From the NCBI GenBank assembly GCA_001695595.3, contig MBPM02000027.1:682001-746000 (forward strand): a stretch of 64,000 nt of DNA, given 5' to 3'. The first letter of the stretch is position 1, and each line of letters begins with the position of its first letter. The notes below the pieces were generated by a model. The model was given only the letters and a program-made list of their open reading frames with translations. It did not search any database and was not told where the DNA came from. This stretch comes from Plasmopara viticola. Its lineage: Eukaryota; Oomycota; Peronosporomycetes; Peronosporales; Peronosporaceae. Of the stretch, positions 57,420 through 64,000 are shown piece by piece. Made by a program: the position numbers and the translations under genes.

Positions 57420-60250
57420 CCACTCGGATGCCAATTTGTCTGCGGCGCTTTGAAATCTAAGTGAGCTCTGTTCTTTTGTACGCAATTTTGGCTCCTCCGC
57501 AACTTCGCAGAGCGAGAAGTTCAAAGATGTGGCCAGGACATCACCTGGGACCGGCCGTGTCGAAACAGGTACGGACTCGACAGATATCTTCATGTCTCGA
57601 AAAGGTGACAGTGCCAAGACTGTGCTGATTGATGGCCAGACGAAGCAAATGGTAGCTTAGGGCAAGCAAGTATGATCAATGGTCCCGTCCCCCGTGCATT
57701 GACCACTAATTTCACGGCTATAATTGGCATTAACGTCAAATACTCGCATGTAAATGGTCTGGTCGAGCTGCGAAGCCTTATCCCAACGCAACTAAAGTTC
57801 TCATTTCTTACCCCAGAGACCTCAATCGAAACAATATCTAGTCTTTCCTACGAGACTTAGCAGAAGCCTCGGTGCGAGTAACCGGCTTTTGCATTGATTC
57901 ATTAAAGATTCAAGAAATGTAATGAAGTCTACGCTGGAGACATCTACGCGTTCACGCAAAGTGAAGATGTCGCAGACCGCGTTACAGATTTAGACCGTGT
58001 ACCCGAATAGTGTCAAGATCAGCAACTTTACATCAAGTTGTCAAAGTGCCAGCTTCGGGTGGATGATAAGGAGACTTTGTGTGACAAAAAGGCGACCCCG
58101 ACAAGGTTAAAATCATCGCAAAATGGTCTGTGCCAAGGGCAAAGAAGCAAATGGAGTGCTTCCCAGGCACACAAGTCTATTTCCCAAGGTTCTGCAAGGA
58201 CTTTGCGCAAATTGCAGGACCACTCCACGACAGTATTAAGCGAAAACGTCCTTGCGAAGCTATCGATCTTTCGAACGATCGGCTTCGCTACTTTAAAGAA
58301 CGAAAGGGTAGTTTGACTTTTCTTGCCTAATTCAAATCTTTCGAAATTTTGAAACCGTTAGGTATCCGAATAAATGCCTCAAATTGTACGATTGCGAGAG
58401 TTCTGTTTAAAAAGGAAGGAGAGCTAGAGTATCCCAATTCGCGTAATGTCGATAGCCTTAGACTGGCGAGCTGAAAGATTCTGTTGGTGAACATGAGCTA
58501 CTTGCAATAATGCATTCGCTTAAATCAAAGTGTGTGTTTGACGATTCACGATCGGAACGGATCCCGAAATTTTTAAAATGGTCCTGACGCAGAAGACTAA
58601 AACCACCGAGTAGCTCGATGGCTTTATGAGCTTGCCATATCAGTCTTTGCTCAAGTAAAAGTGTCGCCGTGACTGATGCATTGTGACGTAATTCGAAATT
58701 CTAGAGTAAAGCTGCCTAAGTTAGCTTTCAAAAGCAAATGGAAGCGGCCAAAAATCGCGAGGTCGTCGCGACAATCAGGACGAACAAGATTACTCTAGCT
58801 TTATCCGCAAAGACGATGTGTTCTTGGAATATTGACCTCATAATATCATCAAGAAGCTGAAAAAGAGAGGATAAGCCAGAGTACTCATTTTACTATGGTA
58901 TTATGGTTTACCAAACAGGCAAAGATGAGACTCCACATCTGCATTTTATCAAAGGCGAAGATTTGAAATCTGCATCTTCTGCAGAAATAATAATTGCGTA
59001 CGGGCAGGCCACCTAGGATTTTACAAAACCTACGTCAAAAGAACTGATTCATAAAAACGTCAAGCGCTATGTCAACACTTGTGAAACGTGTTATCACAAC
59101 TCGGCTGGACAGACTACAAACTAGAATCGTTTTATGCTCGAGATATTTGTAGAATTGAACAAGTCGACATTTCATGTATTATCATATTTTTCCGGAAACT
59201 AAAAGAGGTCTCAATGACGTTCTGGTTTTTGTTGATCGCGTGACAGAAAGAGCTATGTTCCTCTCTACGGAGACAACGGACGAAGCTGTAAAACATCAAC
59301 GGTCTTCTCGGAGACAGAGATGTAGGACCACGGTATGACAAAGACCATTGTGTCCGACCAAGACACAAACTCTTTTCATCTAAGTTATGGCAACAATTGA
59401 GTCTGCTAATATATAAGGAAACACAATTTGGCTTTGGCTTTTAAACCACAAGCGGATGGATGAGTGGAAAGAACGAACCGTTCTTTCGGTGGTTACTTCC
59501 TAAGGTGTCGTCAATCCAGCACCAAATAATTGGTATGTGTTTTTACATATAGATGAAATAGCTCACAACCGACGCGTACACTCTACTATCAACATGTCAC
59601 AGTTTGAGACAGATCTAGATTATGTTCTTGATATGTCGAAAAGTGCGGCATCCGATCCAGAGTTCCGGACAAAATAGCACATGAGATTTACTTCGACATA
59701 GCACTTTACTCAAGGTTGCACAGGATCGAATGAGCGGAGCACAAGAACGCATACAATACTATTACGACATAATTAGACTTGTCCAAAACGTCGAGGCTGG
59801 TAAAGTGGTGCTTTCAGCCAGCATTACTTGAAAATTCCGTCACAAAGCATTTGCTCAGCCGAAAAATCTGTGTCAAGAAATATTTGCCAAATAATAATCG
59901 TGTAGTTTTGAGGAGTTTCTATGAGTAAATTATGAAATGAAATGAAGCTGCAACCAGTGCTTCGTAACTTTATGTTAAAGTTATATCGCAAGGAGCCCGT
60001 CCGTTGGTAAAAGATTAAAAAGATCGTGGTGGCCGATGATTTTTTTTTGATAGACAGCTCGTTAATGCCGCCATTTAACACCGTAAATGCAAAGAAAAGA
60101 TAAACTACAAGATTTAGTGGCTTAGTGAAATCAAGAAAGAAAACAATTGGAAGCCCGTGAATAATCTGAGCCAGATTACCGATCTGAATCGAAAATCTTA
60201 AAACGGTAAAGTATATTTCTTGAAATATGCATTTTATCGAGGGAAGGCCA
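57420..60250 (+). mobile_element. Ty3/gypsy chromovirus remnant
   Basis: Eroded but colinear pol domains on the plus strand. Reverse transcriptase about 57904-58100: VYAGDIYAFTQSEDVADRV in place of the catalytic YxDD box, then QQLYIKLSKCQLRVD. RT-RNase H link 58128-58330: TQVYFPRFCKDFAQIAGPLH. Integrase zinc finger near 58990-59110: GHLGFYKT, then YVNTCETC. Integrase core near 59210-59290: VLVFVDRVTERAMFLSTETT. The chromodomain end is near 60118-60198: ENNWKPVNNLSQITDL. Many stops and frameshifts. The gag/protease part before 57900 is unclear and no LTR pair was found. The catalytic Asp in the RT box is replaced by Gly, so it is inactive. Confidence 0.75.
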
Positions 60251-63000
60251 TGTGACGTACCGTCGTCACCGTCAGCTTTGCCGGTTATGACCATTACGCA
60301 ATCGATTTGCATTGTTCCACAAGTACATATGCATTATAGTAATGATTGGTGTAGAGATAACGTTGTTTCGGACCAAGAATTCAGGTCCAGATGCCTCGCA
60401 ATCATTAAAATCAAGAAGCTTTATTGGTTAAAAGTGTAGATATGGGGATGCCAGATGGATCATAATAGAATTAATTCTTTATGATAGTAGCAAAAGATGG
60501 CTTTGTAGCAAGACAAGAATCAGTAAGAACCCTATGCTGAATATTGCTACAACTAACACTCCCCTTTCACTGACGTCGCCCCGCTCGCCACTTTAGCCTC
60601 GTCCGACAAATAATCTCTTAATAGGCTTCCTCCGCGGCTGTGCTACATACACAAACTCATGTGCACCATTTGACACCAGATTCTATGTGGCTGATTGTAT
60701 ATGAGACCGAAAATTATGAGACACGAAATTTAGGCTATCAAAAGCCCCAGCAATAGGCCCGTTTGCGTAAACCAATATCTTCCAAACATGGCGTTAAATG
60801 CGTTGTCCTTACGCGGCATCGGCACCACCGGCAAGATTGTAGCTAGATGTAGCTGATGACAGCCGTGCACAATGCACTGACAAACAGGATTCTTAATACA
60901 AAACGTTGATTCCTTAATGACATATGTACTTGACCTAAAAAGACCTGCTTGACCATCTATTTGGTCCATTCTTAAATTGTCCTGCGCTGTTCAAAACTGT
61001 GTCGCCACTGTTTGACGGAAATCGTCTTGGTACCAGGCTTGAGCCAGATTTTGTGCCCAGTTCCTTCCCGTACTGGAAGAAAGCTATGTGTGGAAAACCA
61101 CGTCCGAATTTTTGCGTAGCATTTTGAGCGCCGTTTTGTCGTCAAGCCATTTCGGTCGCGGATCTTGAGGCGGTCAGCCTATTTAAAAATATGCACGCTG
61201 ACGATAAAGGCAGCGTTAATGTCTATGTTGTGACGCAAAAAACGCGTTCTTTCTGACGGCGACCGTGGATAGTAATAAAAAAATTACAGTTTCGATTGTC
61301 GACTTGCATCATCTCACCACTTTAAGATCAAGTCGCTTCACCAAATCTATAAATACACCTTGAAGACTACATTTGTCGTCGATGAAGACGACGACAGGTT
61401 TCTCCAAACCAACGTTTTTGAAACATTGACCTTCTGCGTTGAGGATAGCATATAGTGACTTCTTAGATTACGAGGCGCTTTCTTAGATTTAGGAGCGGCA
61501 CACTGCAGAGTAATGCGGTTTATAACCCCACGATCGTTGCATCTTGTCAATTAAGTCCATTTGCCGTTCTTGCCCTACTTGTTTCTTAAACGCTTATCTT
61601 TCCGAGATCGTGACATGTCCACATGGTAGCCCGATTCGATGGGCACCGTCTTGAACGACTTGACCGATACACGAAATTGTCTACCCGATGGGCAAAATCA
61701 AAGCAAGATGAAATTGCGATGACTTCCTGGAAAGAACTCGAACTTTCTTCCTCTATTTTTTTGTAATCTATTCCCTTAGTCGATTCGAGAAAGATATTCG
61801 TTTTTTCAATCTACTAGTCTCCACCTCATTTACAGACATCACGTCCTTGCACTGAAAACGTACTCAATTTTTCCCTTTGCTTCGTGTAAAACATTTGCTC
61901 TCGAAGATCAAACTCGAAGCACTTCTGCCTGAAGCGTGTGTGCAGCTGAGGTTTTAAAAAGGCCCATGTCTTGTGCACGTTCATGCACTCGCAGTCTATA
62001 AAGACACGGGATCAATTAAGCACGGATTTGCCTGACCCACCTGAGATGAACGTCACAAAGGCGGACTTTGCTGTCATCAGTGGCGCTTGTTGGCTTAATA
62101 CGATCCCGTTGCAAAGATCCAGAATCCAATGTCTTAGCCAAACATTTCTTCCAAAATAGGAGGATCACTCCTCTTCTTCTCACCTTTAAATGCGACAATA
62201 GACCTAAAGCGCTCATTGGTTTGCTGCTCTTGGGTTTGCATTTGAGCTTGCATCTAGACTTAATATTGTACTTCTTGCTGAATGATAGACATCAGTGGAT
62301 GCTGCATGTACAGTGTATCTTGTACCGTTGCTGCTGAAGAAATTCAATCAGAGGGACAGAGATCCTCCAAAAGACAAAGCACTGACCCACAGACCAATTG
62401 GGGGAGCTCCATATGTTTGTGCCACAAATTAAGATAGTTCCAAGGTGACTCGCTTCTCTCTACGCCACTTAGATATTTTTTGCCTTGAATTCTTGAGCTT
62501 CACCAACAGGGGCTACCATTTAACACAGTCGCGAAAAAAGCTTCTTTGAAAGTCAGTTGTCGAACGAGGCTTAAAAGGCGAGCAGGGCGAAGTCGATTAA
62601 GAAAAAATGTTAGTTACATCAAGCAAATCCAGAAGTAATACTTCTTGGAGAGCTCCTACAGATATTTGTTTGCTTCAGCTCAACTAATTTTTATGCCATC
62701 TACTGTTAACAATCTAAAGGCATTGTTCTCCTATACTCCATCTGACTTTCTACACATCTGCATTGTATCGACCAAAAACGAAGAATTTTGACTCCGAATG
62801 ACTATTTAAGACATTTAAAACTGGCTGCTTAATCTGAAAGTATGTAATTATCTATATCTGTTAATTTTATAAGTGTCACATATCTTTGGAGCAATGTAAT
62901 CATTGCTGCGTAATGGCCGATAGCAGCAAACTTGCCATTGGCGACGCTTCCGTCCCCATGTACCAAGCACTTTCAACGATATGCTGTTCAGGATAAAAGA
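60251..63000. other. desert, nothing identified
   Basis: No frame over about 90 codons. No domain, tRNA or clear repeat was found. Confidence 0.5.
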
Positions 63001-63419
63001 TCATTATTCCGAAGCCGTATTGGTCCAACTATGCAAAGATCTTTAGACTTGTGTATGCAGAACCTTTTGTACAGCATACTACGTCAATGAAAGATTATTT
63101 GATTAGCCCAATGGAGCTCAAGAAGACGTTTACACTGCACTTCGCTGCTATAGTTGTCATTATGTGTATTGCAAACAACTCATCGGGCAAGCTTTCCGGC
63201 CCTGAGCATCCATTAGCAAATTGCTGCTGAGTTGAGCAAGCCACAATCTTGTCATATCGTGGTCGTTTCTGTCCAATTTTCTTAAGCTATCACCGTATTG
63301 GATTGAGGGCGTACCGGAGCGTAATTATGTGGGGTTCGCCATACTTCCAGTCTAGCGCACGCTGGTAATTAATATACCCCCCCAAAGCACACGCCATAAC
63401 TACCCTTAGTGTGGGTCAC

Positions 63420-63600
63420 CTGAGCGTGCTTGAATACAACACTGATCCATGCATGCTACCACAGGCGCAGACGTCGTGTCCGAACACCGTGAGCCAGGTT
63501 AAGGTATTTGAGACACTCGCATATGTGCTCAAATACATCTTGACAAGGACAAGTTTCGTATCACGGAAAAGACAATAAAACTCGAAAATTGAGCGCCGGT
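63420..63600 (+). mobile_element. possible copia integrase trace
   Basis: Around 63490-63570 the translation reads VSQVKVFETLAYVLKYI, similar to the h.rvFGs.AYv block found after the integrase core of copia elements. It is surrounded by stops and frameshifts. The evidence is a single weak motif. Confidence 0.3.
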
Positions 63601-64000
63601 TTATTGTTATGTGACTAAAGTTATATCCAATATGCGCTTTGCGTAATCATGTTCAGCCTTGTACGTGTTTCTGGGTCTGTCATTATATTCGAGAGCAAAA
63701 TGAATTTCAATGGCGACAAAAGCGTGAGTTTAACAAGTATTAACGACATTTGTGCACACCTACCACAGGTCTTGTACAATGCTGTGATATCTGGCTCAGA
63801 GTTTGGCAACAAAATCGGTGTGCGCATCCGTACGCAAGCTTTATGGAAACGATCACTCACGCGATAAACGGCATGGAAGCTTTTTAATTTTTGAAAATAA
63901 TTTAAAGACCTTTTGATTTTGAAAACAATAAGTACATGTCCCAGAACAGTTAATCGATACCGTACATGTAAATTAATTCATCGTCACATATATTCGTCTA

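Noticed and set aside
59824..60312. 162-codon minus-strand frame rich in hydrophobic residues
   Set aside because: It lies opposite the gypsy chromodomain region, is AT-rich, and has no family likeness. It is a shadow frame.

Overview
This window is nuclear DNA from an oomycete of the Phytophthora/downy mildew group. The evidence is: short genes with few or no introns; 45-75 nt introns with GTRNGT-like donors; a mitochondrial FtsZ; an arogenate-pathway fusion enzyme; a secreted protein with an RXLR-like motif; and gene-dense islands separated by long stretches of decayed transposons. The species cannot be read from the sequence.

Layout. Island 1 (about 0.25-7.7 kb) holds a SAM-DUF445 membrane protein (+), an eight-exon pseudo-PTEN/C2 gene that reads into a RING-H2 finger (-), eIF3g (-) and a KCTD-like BTB protein (+). 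A repeat desert (7.7-18.4 kb) follows, with a 31-bp minisatellite, an 877-bp TIR transposon with 8-bp target duplications, a shortened LINE copy and a DDE transposase fragment. Island 2 (18.8-31.9 kb) holds an ankyrin/PDZ protein (-), a DHHC palmitoyltransferase (+), MsrB (-), SRP54 (+), a two-repeat cyclic-nucleotide-type K+ channel of about 1225 aa (+), APC4 (-) and, at its edge, a small secreted RXLR-like candidate effector (-). Desert 2 (32-39 kb) contains a LINE with a 13-bp target duplication and a degenerate duplicate of the ankyrin/PDZ 3' end. Island 3 (39.1-42.2 kb) is one gene, a fused prephenate dehydratase, dehydrogenase and aminotransferase. Desert 3 (42.2-51.6 kb) carries gypsy, gag and pogo-like remnants and an apparent effector N-terminal remnant. 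Island 4 (51.7-54.8 kb) is mitochondrial FtsZ (+) facing a thioredoxin-UBA-PUB protein (-). The rest (55-64 kb) is desert with a chromodomain Ty3/gypsy remnant and a possible copia trace.

Island genes are packed tightly. Divergent pairs share 130-245 bp promoters (eIF3g/BTB, ankyrin/DHHC, MsrB/SRP54) and convergent pairs end 60-400 bp apart. Most island genes are conserved housekeeping functions (translation, secretion, cell cycle, organelle division, amino-acid synthesis). The lineage-specific material is in domain fusions (pseudo-PTEN-C2-RING, SAM-DUF445, thioredoxin-UBA-PUB, tandem channel, trifunctional aromatic enzyme) and in the effector-like ORFs beside or inside repeats. Exon boundaries were assigned by eye from splice signals, reading phase and protein-family continuity. 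No tRNA, rRNA or CRISPR was seen.
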